From an uncultured Gammaproteobacteria bacterium (lineage in GTDB: Bacteria > Pseudomonadota > Gammaproteobacteria > UBA4575), in the NCBI GenBank assembly GCA_951812785.1, contig OX638335.1, forward strand, positions 957,501 to 1,021,500: a DNA stretch of 64,000 nucleotides. The letters are read 5' to 3'. The notes under the pieces were generated by a model. That model worked only from the letters and a program-made list of their open reading frames with translations, did not search any database and had not been told where the DNA came from. The position numbers and the translations under genes are program-made. Positions 20,289 through 29,986 of the stretch are shown here, in pieces (position 1 is the stretch's first letter; each line of letters opens with the position of its first letter).

Positions 20289-21065
20289 ATGAGTATACTC
20301 GTATTTGATATCGAGTCCGTCCCAGACTTTGAGGCCGGAAGGAAAATCCATAAATTAGCCGATGATCTTTCTGATAAAGATGTGGTGAAAGCCATGCAAC
20401 ATCTTCAGTTTCAAAAATCCGGTTCAGAATTCATGCCGTTGCATTTGCAAAAAATCGTAGCGATTTCAGTATTATTTGAAAATCGTGACCAGCTTAACGT
20501 GTGGTCACTGGGTAATAAAGATTCAGATGAAAGAGAAATCATCCAACGCTTCTATGAAGGCATAGAACAGCATACGCCCACTTTAGTCAGTTGGAATGGT
20601 GGTGGTTTCGACTTGCCAGTATTAAATTACCGCTCCTTAGTACATGGTGTGCAAGCGCCACGTTACTGGGAAACGGGTGATGAAGACAGCTCATTCCGTT
20701 ACAACAATTACATCAGTCATTTCCATTCGCGTCATACAGACTTAATGGATGTGCTCGCCAATTACCAATCCAGAGCCGGTGCTAAATTAGATCAAATCGC
20801 CACCATGTTAGGTTTTCCGGGTAAGTTCGGAATGGATGGCAGTTTGGTGTGGGATAGATTCCAAGAAGGTGCCATAGATGAAATTCGCAACTACTGCGAA
20901 ACTGATGTACTTAATACCTATTTAGTCTACCTGCAATTCGACATGATTCGTGGGCGATGTAGTCGTGGGTTGTTAGCGCAAAAGTTAGAGCGCGTGAAAC
21001 AATTATTACGTGATTCTGGTGAGGCACATTTAGAAGAGTTCTTAGAAGTTTGGGAAGAAGGTTGA
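20289..21065 (+). CDS. Predicted 3'-5' exonuclease (PolB-like, DnaQ fold)
   Basis: 258 residues. Exo I motif VFDIESVPD carries the first acidic pair, Exo II-like SWNGGGFDLPVL follows, and YCETDVLNTYLVY supplies the last aspartate. HTDLMDVL lies between them. This matches the stand-alone PolB-exonuclease-like family (DNA_pol_B_exo2). Role is presumably DNA repair or processing; the substrate is not known. It is divergent from mnmC with only 33 bases between, and the dead IS481-type element begins about 90 bases downstream. Confidence 0.88.
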   Translation: MSILVFDIESVPDFEAGRKIHKLADDLSDKDVVKAMQHLQFQKSGSEFMPLHLQKIVAISVLFENRDQLNVWSLGNKDSDEREIIQRFYEGIEQHTPTLVSWNGGGFDLPVLNYRSLVHGVQAPRYWETGDEDSSFRYNNYISHFHSRHTDLMDVLANYQSRAGAKLDQIATMLGFPGKFGMDGSLVWDRFQEGAIDEIRNYCETDVLNTYLVYLQFDMIRGRCSRGLLAQKLERVKQLLRDSGEAHLEEFLEVWEEG

Positions 21066-21157
21066 AAGTACAACTTACTTACGTCATTCCCGCGCGATCG
21101 CCAAGGATGGCAGAAACATTAGAAATGCAGGCGGAATGCTTATTTGGAGTATTAAGA

Positions 21158-22310
21158 TGTAATAGTTCAGACCCGATCTGACAATTAGCAATCCGCAAGG
21201 GTTGCAAAAGCGAGAGTTACCCGTTTTGATAAAGGTGTTGAAATCTTTAAATCAAACCAAAAAGGCAGGTAACTCTCATGCTTGATACTAACAATCCAAT
21301 CCTTAAACACAAGGCGGGCTTGCTCAACTTAGCAGAAGAACTGGGCAACGTATCTAGCGCCTGTCAAGTCATGGGGGTGTCGCGAGACACATTCTATCGT
21401 TATCAAGAGCGGGTTGAAGAAGGTGGCATTGACTCACGGATTGACAAGAGTCGTAGAACAGCCGATGTTAAAAACCGTGTGGATGAACCCACAGCACATG
21501 CAGTGGTTACGTCAGCGATTGAACAGCCCGCGGTTGGGCGACATCGAAGCAGCAATGAACTGGTGTGTTTATCGCTGGTAGCGGTGTGCGTTGCGTTTGG
21601 CTGCGCCATACTCTAGAGCACTTCAAGAAACGACTCAAAGCACTCGAAGAAGAAATTGCCAAGGAGGGCATTATCTTAAGCGATGCACAGATCGCCGCCC
21701 TTGAGAAACAGGATGACGAGGCCTGTGGTGAGATTGACACGGCACATCCTGGTGACTTAGGCCACCTCAAAGGTGTTGGTCGGCTATACCCGCAAACGTT
21801 CGTAGACACCTACAGCAAGATCGCCTTTGCGGCACTCTACACGACTAAGACGCCGATTACCGCCGCAGACCTACTCTTTGATGAGGTGCTACCGTTTTTT
21901 GAAAAGCATGCCTTGCCGATGCTACGTAGTTTAACCGACAGAGGCACAGAATATTGTGGGCGCGTGGAGCATCATGACGATCGGTGATACCTGGCCATTA
22001 ACGACATTGATCACCGCAAACCCATGGCATCTGTGAGCGCTTTGATAAAACCATTCTGAATGAGTTTTATCAAATTACCTTCAGGAAAAAACGGTACTCA
22101 ACCAGGGAGGATTGACAACAAGATCAAGACAACTGGATAGAAACTGATCACAATGAACGCACTCATCAAGGCAAAATGGGCGGTGGTAGAATACCCATGG
22201 ACAGGTTAATGGATGGTAAATTGATTTGGGCTGAAAAGAATTTAGCTCACATAAACTGACAGACTCCTATCAATAACCGGTAACGGTACGATCAGGTCTG
22301 AGCTACTACA
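21158..22310 (+). mobile_element. Degenerate IS481-type insertion sequence
   Basis: The element is bounded by imperfect inverted repeats: the left end at 21158 (TGTAATAGTTCAGACCCGAT) matches the reverse complement of the right end (TGTAGTAGCTCAGACCTGAT) ending at 22310, 17 of 20 bases. The region between encodes pieces of one transposase in several frames. No clean target duplication was found. The element must be immobile on its own. Confidence 0.8.
21278..22259 (+). pseudogene. Broken IS481-family transposase
   Basis: The N-terminal part (from ATG 21278) has a helix-turn-helix (LAEELGNVSSACQVMGVSRD). About 100 codons on, the frame is lost. Core fragments resume in another frame at about 21600-21987 (HFKKRLKALEEEIAKEGI, then TDRGTEYCGRVEHHD with the second catalytic aspartate). 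A third group at about 22040-22259 carries the final glutamate region, ERTHQGKMGGGRIPMD and LIWAEKNL, ending TGA. Several frameshifts and internal deletions are present. Parts of the catalytic domain, including around the first aspartate, appear lost. Confidence 0.85.
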
Positions 22311-22362
22311 TTTAAGGAGTGCTGATATCTGAAACATTGGAAAAATCCACCAGATTGTTCGA

Positions 22363-22702
22363 TTAATCCATTATATTTATTCGTCTAAGAATCTTGCTAG
22401 GGTTTTTGAAATAATATTCTTCCACTTCGACAGTGATTCCGTCGGCAGGAGAAAACACTTCCTGTAAAGCAGCTAATCTCCCATTACCTTCATCGGCAAT
22501 GCAGTTCATTAGTCTGTTTTACTACTTTGATAGCAGAAATAGAAGGCAAGGCATCGTTGAGCACATCGATAGTAAGTGCTTTTTTCTTGAGTAAGTAATT
22601 TCTATTTGCTTTAAGCATGCTAACTCTATTTTGAGTTGATTTAATTGCATTGTCATGATCAATAGCATGTATCGGATACAGAGAATATAGCGGGATAAAC
22701 AC
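22363..22702 (-). pseudogene. Unrecognised gene, apparently frameshifted
   Basis: Two minus-strand open segments join into one plausible protein if one frameshift near 22500 is assumed. The first (from GTG 22702, stopping at 22490) has NYLLKKKALTIDVLNDALPS. The second (to TAA at 22363-22365) reads CIADEGNGRLAALQEVFSPA and ends NPSKILRRINIMD. The EGNGRLAAL motif is reminiscent of the D/E-G-x-x-RLxAL motif of ParB-like nuclease domains, but that is a guess. The frame is open to 22750, so the true start may lie further upstream. It lies between the IS481-type element and the M23 peptidase. Confidence 0.35.
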
Positions 22703-23036
22703 AAAGTCAGAATGTGTACGTTTGCGATGAATGTCTAGGATTGTATTTAGCTAAAAGCGTATCTTTGATTTTTAGGTCAGTTAATTCAGATTTTTTGTTA
22801 ACTAAGTAGCCAAGAAGTTTTCTAATTTGATAAAGCATTATTATTTAGGTCTGTTTATATTGACCTATTCTCTATTTCAATTATTAAGCTCTTTTCGTCA
22901 AGACAAGTATTCTTCTTTCGACTCAATTAGTGAGTATAAGTATGCACGAATGAAGAATGTATCACTGATGGTGCTTTATATGGAACTGCTAGAGAGTTGG
23001 GTGTCTCCTTCCGGCGCAATAGCGGTCATTAATACT
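22703..23036. other. Stretch without a supported gene
   Basis: About 330 AT-rich bases. One plus-strand frame (22827-23075, TTG start) is open, but it has no ribosome binding site, no motif and runs into the convergent M23 gene. I see no RNA gene or repeat. It probably contains decayed DNA of the accessory pocket. Confidence 0.4.
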
Positions 23037-23702
23037 TTAATATTGTACAGCTTTATATCTTTTCCCGTCCCTTAGTGGCGTATCTAATGGGCGAGCATTC
23101 TTAAATGTAATAGGTATTGATTTGCATCCTCTTACTGAAAACTTTGTTCTATCTGTTGAATCGTAGAGACTCAATTGGCATGTATCATGTTCTTTTTCAT
23201 AGACTGCAAAATGCAAATGCGATGCATAACCCGTAAAACCAGATGATCCTCCGATTCCGATTTTATCACCTTGTTTAACATGGTCACCAAATTCAACAAG
23301 AACGCCATTTTTAGTGATATGAATATAAGCAGCAATGCTTTCGTCTTTGTGTTTAATCGCTATAAAATTCGTATGTTCGGCATTATTAGTTCCATCAGGA
23401 AAACTCTCCTCTATCATTATGACCACTCCACTCCTTAATGCTGAAATATCTTCGCCTACTGGAGTCGTAAAATCATAGGCATAACGACCTTCTAAAGCAC
23501 CTTCCACTTTCTTATGTGTATACGCACCACAGTTACCTTGATGTATCGAATATTCTTTGCCAACAGGGAAAGGTAAAACATACTCAGAATTTTCTGCAAG
23601 AGTATAGTCCGACACCTTACAACCTAGTGTTTGGCCAATTATTTCATCATTCGCTTGCGACGTTGAAACAAATACCAAGAACAATATTAATGTGTATTTC
23701 AT
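23037..23702 (-). CDS. Secreted M23-family metallopeptidase (LytM domain)
   Basis: 221 residues with a signal peptide (about 1-17, cut after SQA). A LytM-type domain follows: His63 in YTHKK, Asp77 in RYAYDFTTPVG, and the HLH motif at 162-164 in YASHLHFAV, giving plausible zinc ligands. The segment GDHVKQGDKIGIGGSSG before HLH is typical. Four cysteines in the mature part suggest disulfides. It should act on peptidoglycan peptides in the periplasm or outside. It stands alone beside the IS481-type element and downstream of dapE, so it may be accessory. Confidence 0.8.
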   Translation of the reverse strand: MKYTLILFLVFVSTSQANDEIIGQTLGCKVSDYTLAENSEYVLPFPVGKEYSIHQGNCGAYTHKKVEGALEGRYAYDFTTPVGEDISALRSGVVIMIEESFPDGTNNAEHTNFIAIKHKDESIAAYIHITKNGVLVEFGDHVKQGDKIGIGGSSGFTGYASHLHFAVYEKEHDTCQLSLYDSTDRTKFSVRGCKSIPITFKNARPLDTPLRDGKRYKAVQY

Positions 23703-23759
23703 AAGTGACCTTCAATTATCCATGTCCGCTAAGGGTCGAAAGCAGACTGAGAGAGACTC

Positions 23760-24887
23760 TTAGTTAAGCAATGAACTAATTACTTCTTTATAAATAGCTT
23801 TTAGCTGATTAAGTTCTTTGATATCAGTGTGTTCGTCAATTTGATGGATAGTGGCGTTGATGACGCCAAGCTCAACAACTTCAGCCCCAGTCGGTGCGAT
23901 AAAGCGGCCATCCGACGTGCCGCCACCGGTGGAGAGTTCTGTGTCTCTCCCGGTGACAGTTTTAATTGCATGCTGGCAGGCATCAACTAGCTTTCCTTCC
24001 GGTGTGAGGAAGGGATTGCCTGATAGCCGCCATGTGAGTTCGTAATTGATGCTTTTGCTTTGAATCACTTGTTCTATGCGTTGTTGAATTTCATCTGTCG
24101 TAATTTCAGTCGAGAAGCGTAAATTGAACCAGGCTTCTGCTGTACCAGGGATAACATTATCTGCACCCGTGCCTGCTTGTACATTTGAAATTTGAAATGT
24201 AGTAGCAGGGAAGTGATCATTACCTTGATCCCACTCAATTGTGGATAGTTCTGATAATAAATCGGAAAGGATATGAATAGGATTCACCGCAAGATGTGGA
24301 TATGCCACATGACCTTGTTTTCCTATTACCGTTAAATGCGCACCGAGTGAACCGCGTCGACCATTTTTAATGACATCGCCAACTTGATTAGTACTAGAAG
24401 GCTCGCCTACTAAACAGTAATCAATATTTATATCATTATTTTGTAAATGCCGGACAACCTTGACCGTGCCATTAATAGCAGGGCCTTCTTCGTCACTAGT
24501 TAATAAGAATCCTATCGAACCTTTATGATCAGGATTTTCTTCAATGAACTCTTCACAAGCAATAACCATGGCTGCAATACCTGTTTTCATATCTGCAGAT
24601 CCACGCCCATGCAGCTGACCGTTTTCAACAGTGGCGGCAAATGGTGGGTGTGTCCATTTATCTTCAGGGCCTGTTGGTACGACATCGGTGTGGCCGGCAA
24701 AGACAAACAATGGTCCTTCAGTGCCTTTGCGTATCCATGCATTACTGACATCTTCAAAAGGTAACTGCTGTGTTGTGAATCCGCTAATGGTTAATCTTTC
24801 TGCGAGCAAATCTAAGCAACCTTCGTCTTTGGGAGTGACGGAAGGTTTTTGTATTAATTGTTGGCTGAGTTCTAAGGTTTTGCTCAC
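23760..24887 (-). CDS. dapE: Succinyl-diaminopimelate desuccinylase
   Basis: 375 residues, the normal size. M20 peptidase-family motifs are [11 protein letters not shown] (metal ligand His), [10 protein letters not shown] (bridging Asp), [12 protein letters not shown] (catalytic Glu pair) and C-terminal [11 protein letters not shown]. It removes succinate from N-succinyl-LL-diaminopimelate in lysine and peptidoglycan synthesis. It is the last gene of the minus-strand dap operon, 14 bases after yffB. Confidence 0.97.
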   Translation of the reverse strand: MSKTLELSQQLIQKPSVTPKDEGCLDLLAERLTISGFTTQQLPFEDVSNAWIRKGTEGPLFVFAGHTDVVPTGPEDKWTHPPFAATVENGQLHGRGSADMKTGIAAMVIACEEFIEENPDHKGSIGFLLTSDEEGPAINGTVKVVRHLQNNDINIDYCLVGEPSSTNQVGDVIKNGRRGSLGAHLTVIGKQGHVAYPHLAVNPIHILSDLLSELSTIEWDQGNDHFPATTFQISNVQAGTGADNVIPGTAEAWFNLRFSTEITTDEIQQRIEQVIQSKSINYELTWRLSGNPFLTPEGKLVDACQHAIKTVTGRDTELSTGGGTSDGRFIAPTGAEVVELGVINATIHQIDEHTDIKELNQLKAIYKEVISSLLN

Positions 24888-24901
24888 TGGCTGAATAATT
24901 T

Positions 24902-25243
24902 TTAAAACGCTTGCTTGTATGTGTCTTCAGAGAATCCGACCATCACATTACTATTGTGTTCAATAACAGGGCGTTTAATTAACGTCGGCTGTTGCGCCAT
25001 TAGTTTAATGGCGTTGGTTTTATTGATGCTATCTTTTTCGTTGTCAGACAATTTTCGCCAAGTGGTGCCACGACGATTAAGTAATACTTCCCAATCAACT
25101 TTACTTGACCATTGTTTAACTTTGGATTGGGTTAAACCATCTTTACGAAAGTCATGAAACTGGTAGTCGATATTATTTTTCGTTAACCAGTGACATGCTT
25201 TCTTTACTGTATCGCAATTTTTAATACCATAGACAGTAATCAT
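24902..25243 (-). CDS. yffB: ArsC/Spx-like reductase family protein
   Basis: 113 residues with a thioredoxin-like ArsC fold: the N-terminal [16 protein letters not shown] carries a single cysteine in a CxxS-less KNCDT motif, and RPVIEH lies near the C-terminus. This matches the YffB group, which neighbours dapE in E. coli too. The true function is unknown; a link to glutathione or arsenate has been suggested for the family. It lies 5 bases after dapD and 14 before dapE, inside the operon. Confidence 0.85.
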   Translation of the reverse strand: MITVYGIKNCDTVKKACHWLTKNNIDYQFHDFRKDGLTQSKVKQWSSKVDWEVLLNRRGTTWRKLSDNEKDSINKTNAIKLMAQQPTLIKRPVIEHNSNVMVGFSEDTYKQAF

Positions 25244-25248
25244 AGGTG

Positions 25249-26073
25249 TTAGTCGATACTGCGAAGTAATTCGTTAATGCCGACTTTGCTGCGAGTCTTT
25301 TCGTCTACCTGTTTCACAATCACAACACAGTACAAGCTGTACTTGCGATCTTTGGAGGGTAAGTTGCCTGAAACAACAACAGATCCAGCCGGAATGCGAC
25401 CGTAAGTGACTTCGCCTGTTTCGCGGTTATAAATCTTTGTGCTCTTGCCGATATACACGCCCATAGAGATCACAGCGCCTTCTTCAACAATCACACCTTC
25501 CACCACTTCTGAACGTGCGCCAATAAAGCAGTTGTCTTCAATAATGGTAGGAGCGGCTTGTAAAGGCTCAAGAACACCGCCAATGCCTACGCCACCTGAT
25601 AAGTGAACATTCTTACCGATTTGTGCGCATGATCCGACAGTCACCCATGTGTCGACCATAGTGCCTGAATCGACATATGCGCCAATGTTCACAAAGCTTG
25701 GCATTAATACAGTGTTTGGTGCGACGTATGAGCCGCGTCTTGCCATTGCATTTGGCACAATGCGAACACCCATTTTTTCAAATTCTTCAGCAGACTGGCT
25801 GGCAAACTTCGGAGGTACTTTGTCGTAGTACTGAGCCGCACCGCCAGGCATTACGCTATTTTCTTCAATGCGGAAAGATAGAAGTACTGCTTTCTTTAGC
25901 CAATCGTTAACAATCCATTCGCCATTAACTTTTTCTGCAACACGCGCTTTACCAGAATCCAGTTGGCCGATGGCGTCAATGACAGCGACTTTAACTTCGT
26001 TACTGACGTTGCTAGGTGAAATATTTGCGCGGTTTTCGAAAGCGCCTTCAATAATATCTTGGATATTGCTCAT
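25249..26073 (-). CDS. dapD: Tetrahydrodipicolinate N-succinyltransferase
   Basis: 274 residues. An N-terminal helical domain precedes a left-handed beta-helix of hexapeptide repeats (about 105-235: [47 protein letters not shown]). It transfers succinyl from succinyl-CoA to tetrahydrodipicolinate as a trimer. It belongs to the map-glnD-dapC-dapD-yffB-dapE series and is 10 bases downstream of dapC. Confidence 0.97.
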   Translation of the reverse strand: MSNIQDIIEGAFENRANISPSNVSNEVKVAVIDAIGQLDSGKARVAEKVNGEWIVNDWLKKAVLLSFRIEENSVMPGGAAQYYDKVPPKFASQSAEEFEKMGVRIVPNAMARRGSYVAPNTVLMPSFVNIGAYVDSGTMVDTWVTVGSCAQIGKNVHLSGGVGIGGVLEPLQAAPTIIEDNCFIGARSEVVEGVIVEEGAVISMGVYIGKSTKIYNRETGEVTYGRIPAGSVVVSGNLPSKDRKYSLYCVVIVKQVDEKTRSKVGINELLRSID

Positions 26074-26083
26074 TTAGGTTTCC

Positions 26084-27283
26084 TTAACGTATGCTTTTAA
26101 TATATGTAGTAATTCTTTGTGCTGCAGTCTGGCACTCCTCTGGAGTGGCAACTAAAGCAATTCTGACTCGATCGGCGCCGGGATTTTGATTGTTCACTGA
26201 ACGCGCAAGATATTTGCCGGGCAGCACCGTGACATTTTGCTGGGAGTATAACCCAAGAGCGAATTGTTCATCATCTATCGGGGTGGGTAGCCATAAATAA
26301 AATCCAGCCTGAGGTTGTTCAATGACAATTTCTTTGGCTATCTCTTCAATGGCGAAATTGAAGCTCTGCTGGTAACGAGTTCGATTAGCTTGTACATGAG
26401 TTTCATCAGCCCAGGCAGCGGCGCTGGCGAGCTGAGCGCTGATTGGCATCGCGCAGCCGTGGTAAGTGCGATATTTGAGAAATTGAAAAATAATACTGGC
26501 ATCACCGGCAACAAAGCCTGAGCGTAAACCTGGTGAGTTACTACGCTTAGATAAACTATAAAATGCTAAACTACGTTGGTAGCCAGTATCGCCATTAGCC
26601 ACAGCCGCTTGTAATAAGCCTTGAGGTGGATTTTTTTCATCCGTATAGATTTCTGAGTAACATTCATCTGAGGCAATTATGAAATCATATTGATGTGCTA
26701 GCGTTAAAAGTTTTTGCATACTTGCCAGTGGCATAATGTCACCTGTTGGATTTGATGGCGTGCATATGTATACAAGTTGAATTTGCACCCATGTTTGTTC
26801 GCTGACAGTGTCAATACACGGCACTTCACCATCGACGACGCTGAAATCTAAATACACAGGTTCAGCTCCCGCTAAATAAGCCGCCCCTTCGTATATTTGG
26901 TAAAACGGATTAGGTAAAAGAACTTTGGCATTACTGTTACGATCAATTACGGTTTGAGCAATAGCAAATAAAGCTTCGCGTGTACCATTCACTGGTAAAA
27001 TATGTTGCTCAGGATTGATTGAATCTTGTGGTAATGAAAATCTATTTACCAACCAGTCTGCGATAGTGCTGCGCAATGACAATTCACCTTTGGTTTTTGG
27101 ATAATTGGCTAGGTAATCTAAATTATTTGCCATAGCTTCTTTGATGAAGCTCGGCGTTGGGCTTTTAGGTTCGCCAATTGATAGATTAATATTCTCTAGG
27201 CCACTATCTTGAGTTCCTTTTGAAAATAGCTCGCGTAATTTTTCAAAAGGGTATGGCTGTAGCTTGTTTAGGTTTGGATCCAT
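26084..27283 (-). CDS. dapC: Succinyldiaminopimelate aminotransferase
   Basis: 399 residues, fold-type I PLP enzyme. It begins MDPNLNKLQPYPFEKLRELF as DapC proteins do; CTPSNPTGDIM binds the cofactor, ASDECYSEIY contains the PLP aspartate/tyrosine, and the lysine lies in FYSLSKRSNSPGLRSGF. It converts N-succinyl-2-amino-6-oxopimelate to succinyl-diaminopimelate. The adjoining dapD and dapE supply the steps before and after, which supports this over a general aminotransferase. Confidence 0.93.
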   Translation of the reverse strand: MDPNLNKLQPYPFEKLRELFSKGTQDSGLENINLSIGEPKSPTPSFIKEAMANNLDYLANYPKTKGELSLRSTIADWLVNRFSLPQDSINPEQHILPVNGTREALFAIAQTVIDRNSNAKVLLPNPFYQIYEGAAYLAGAEPVYLDFSVVDGEVPCIDTVSEQTWVQIQLVYICTPSNPTGDIMPLASMQKLLTLAHQYDFIIASDECYSEIYTDEKNPPQGLLQAAVANGDTGYQRSLAFYSLSKRSNSPGLRSGFVAGDASIIFQFLKYRTYHGCAMPISAQLASAAAWADETHVQANRTRYQQSFNFAIEEIAKEIVIEQPQAGFYLWLPTPIDDEQFALGLYSQQNVTVLPGKYLARSVNNQNPGADRVRIALVATPEECQTAAQRITTYIKSIR

Positions 27284-27298
27284 GAGTATGCGCTAATG

Positions 27299-29986
27299 TT
27301 AAATGCTGATGCTAGTGGGTAAGTCTTCTGGTGATGTACTGATTTTTTCAGTTATTAAGCTTATTAATTTTTGTTGATCATTTTCGTCCAATATTTTCTT
27401 ATTATTTTTATTGGTGATATAAAAAATATCGTGAACTTTCTCGCCAAGTGTACTAACACGCGCACTAATTACTCGAATTCCAAGCAGCGCGAAAGTTTGA
27501 GCAACATCCGCGAGTAGCCCAGGATGATCTGTGGCGTGTATATGTAAGCTGGTGTGATCTAAATGGCGTGCATTTTTTATAGTGATAACAGGATCAGTTT
27601 GAAAATGGCGCATGCGACTTGAAATAAATTGGGGGGCAGAATCGCTGGCTAAGGTGCTGTTTAGCAAGGTGTTGGTAATGTCTTTTTCTATTTGTGCGCA
27701 AACTTTCTCGTCAGTGATGGCTTTCTCGTTACTGTTGACTACGGTGAAGGTATTTAATGCATGCCCTTTTTTAGAAGTAATAATGCGTGCATCTAAAATA
27801 CTTAAATCAAGATGGTGTAAGCAATTGGTGATATTAGCAAATAAAAATTCTCTGTCAATACTGTAAATGAAAACTTCGGTGCAACCTCTGCGTATTAAAT
27901 GATGAATATGTACCTGCGTTTTTGTTCTGTCTGCAGTGTTGAGAATGATGTCTGTTTGCCAGGCAATTTCACTGTCAGTATGTCTTAGGAAATATTCTTC
28001 ATTTAATTCTGACCAAAAAGCTTCGCAAGCTTCGGCTGAATGTCCTTTCTTTTCTAGTAACTGCGAGGCGGAAGATTTGATGTCCGCTAAGATTTCGCTA
28101 GTATCGCGTGCTATTCCTGCGCGTAATTGAAAAGAAGTGTATTTGTATAAATCGGCCAGCAAAGTAGAGCGCCAGCTGTTCCAAAGCGTAGGGTTGGTGC
28201 CTTTGATATCTGCAATTGTGAGCAGATACAGATAATCTAAGCGGATCACGCTGGAAACATTATCCGCAAATTCTTGAACAACACTGGGGTCGCTGAGATC
28301 TTTGTGTTGAGCAGTCATAGACATTACCAAATGATTTTCGACCAACCAACTAACCAGCGATGCGTCGTACTGGGTAAGGCCATGTGATAGACAAAATTCT
28401 ATTGCTTCTTGTGACCCTTCAGAGGAATGATCACCGTCCCTGCCTTTAGCGACGTCATGAAATAATGCTGCAAGATAAAGTATTTCCTGCTTGGGTAAAT
28501 TATAAAAAATTGCACTAATGTCATCCTCGGTACGTTTTTTGTTGCCAAGGTGTCTTGCTTCTTTTAATACGGTAAGAATGTGGTGGTCTACTGTATATAC
28601 GTGATATAAGTCGTATTGCATGCGTCCTACAATGCGTGCAAAAGCGGGCCAGTATGCTCCGAGCACACCTAACTGATGCATGCGACTGAGTTCGCGAGCG
28701 ATTGCTCTTGGCTGCTTAAGTATGTCTATGAATAAACGTTTATGGATTTCGTTGTTACGGAAATCATCGTCAATTAGATGTAGGTTGTCTCGGATTAAGC
28801 GAATAGTATTACTGCTAATCCTGGTGATATGTTCATTTTTTTGAAGTGTTAAGAATATTTCTAGCAGTGCATTCGGATGTTCATTAAATAGTGATTTGTC
28901 TTTGGCAAATAAGACATCGCCTTTAGAATAGAAATAATCGCCAATCTTTTTTTGTTTTTTCCATGAGAAGCTTGGGATGCAGGTTTCTTCGAAGTGTGCT
29001 TGAAGTAATTCGATGAGTCGGAAGCATTCGCTGATGTGGCGATAATAATTTTGCATGAATTGCTCAACAGCTAAATTAGAATTCAAATCGCTATGCCCAG
29101 ATTCTTTTGCCAGTTCAACTTGATAATCAAATAGTAATCGCTCTTCTTTGCGGCGAGTAATTAAATAAAGTGAAAAGCGAATTTTCCATAAATATTCTTG
29201 TGCATGTTTTAATTGGTTATACTCTTCTTCTAGCAAGAAACTCTTGCCAATTAATTCGCTTAGTGATCGATTACCAAAGTGGCGCTTAGTCACCCAGCCA
29301 ATGAACTGAATGTCGCGCATTCCTCCTGGGCCTTCTTTAATGTTTGGTTCTAGTTGGTAAAGTGTGTCGCCATATTTTTTATGCCGAGCTTGCATTTCCT
29401 CTTTCTTGGCAAAGTAGAACTTTTTGCTACTCCAAATCTTGTTGGCGGCTGTTGCTTTTTTTAGTTGATTGAATAAAGCAATATTTCCGCATAATGCTCT
29501 GGCTTCCAATATGCTGCTGATAACGGTGATGTCTTTTTTGGATTCCTCGACAGCTTCTTTAACGGTTCTGACTGAGTGCCCTACATCTAGACCGCTGTCC
29601 CATAGGAAAGTTAAAAATGAGGAGAGATTTTCTTTATCTTGGTCGCTGAAATTTTTATCTAGTAACACCATTAAGTCGATGTCTGAATGTAAATGCAATT
29701 CGGCGCGACCATACCCGCCGACTGCAAGTAGTGTTGCATTAGTTTTATGTAAATCGTGTGTAAACCATGCATACCACAATAAATAATCAATAGTGATGGC
29801 ATAGCCAATGATAACTTCAGATGTTGCGGCACCTTCATTAAATGCATCAATAACCACTTCTTGAATGGTTTGTACAAACTCTCTATGTTTCTGTGGAAAG
29901 GATTTAAATTCAATCCATTGTTCATCTTCGCTTGGCCACCAAGAATGCCTGGAAATAAATGTTGGAGGCGGAGTTAAGTTGGGCAT
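27299..29986 (-). CDS. glnD: Bifunctional PII uridylyltransferase/uridylyl-removing enzyme
   Basis: 895 residues. The nucleotidyltransferase motif GGYGRAELHLHSDIDLM is at 90-106, a central HD domain contains LAALFHDVAKGRDGDHS, and two ACT domains lie at the C-terminus (the last with ATDHPGLLADVAQTFALLGI). GlnD senses glutamine and modifies PII proteins, so it sits at the top of nitrogen control. It starts directly at the map stop codon and leads into dapC, the frequent map-glnD-dapC order. Confidence 0.97.
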   Translation of the reverse strand: MPNLTPPPTFISRHSWWPSEDEQWIEFKSFPQKHREFVQTIQEVVIDAFNEGAATSEVIIGYAITIDYLLWYAWFTHDLHKTNATLLAVGGYGRAELHLHSDIDLMVLLDKNFSDQDKENLSSFLTFLWDSGLDVGHSVRTVKEAVEESKKDITVISSILEARALCGNIALFNQLKKATAANKIWSSKKFYFAKKEEMQARHKKYGDTLYQLEPNIKEGPGGMRDIQFIGWVTKRHFGNRSLSELIGKSFLLEEEYNQLKHAQEYLWKIRFSLYLITRRKEERLLFDYQVELAKESGHSDLNSNLAVEQFMQNYYRHISECFRLIELLQAHFEETCIPSFSWKKQKKIGDYFYSKGDVLFAKDKSLFNEHPNALLEIFLTLQKNEHITRISSNTIRLIRDNLHLIDDDFRNNEIHKRLFIDILKQPRAIARELSRMHQLGVLGAYWPAFARIVGRMQYDLYHVYTVDHHILTVLKEARHLGNKKRTEDDISAIFYNLPKQEILYLAALFHDVAKGRDGDHSSEGSQEAIEFCLSHGLTQYDASLVSWLVENHLVMSMTAQHKDLSDPSVVQEFADNVSSVIRLDYLYLLTIADIKGTNPTLWNSWRSTLLADLYKYTSFQLRAGIARDTSEILADIKSSASQLLEKKGHSAEACEAFWSELNEEYFLRHTDSEIAWQTDIILNTADRTKTQVHIHHLIRRGCTEVFIYSIDREFLFANITNCLHHLDLSILDARIITSKKGHALNTFTVVNSNEKAITDEKVCAQIEKDITNTLLNSTLASDSAPQFISSRMRHFQTDPVITIKNARHLDHTSLHIHATDHPGLLADVAQTFALLGIRVISARVSTLGEKVHDIFYITNKNNKKILDENDQQKLISLITEKISTSPEDLPTSISI

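Noticed and set aside
20256-20351. Longer mnmC start
   Set aside because: It would overlap the divergent exonuclease gene and adds residues unlike MnmC; homologues begin near the ATG at 20255.
21150-22320. Target duplication around the IS481-type element
   Set aside because: Flanks share only TTAAG-like bases at shifted positions (ATTAAGA versus TTTAAGG), too weak for a real duplication claim.
22827-23075. 82-codon plus-strand frame
   Set aside because: It has a TTG start without a ribosome binding site, no recognisable motif and overlaps the M23 gene end; probably chance.
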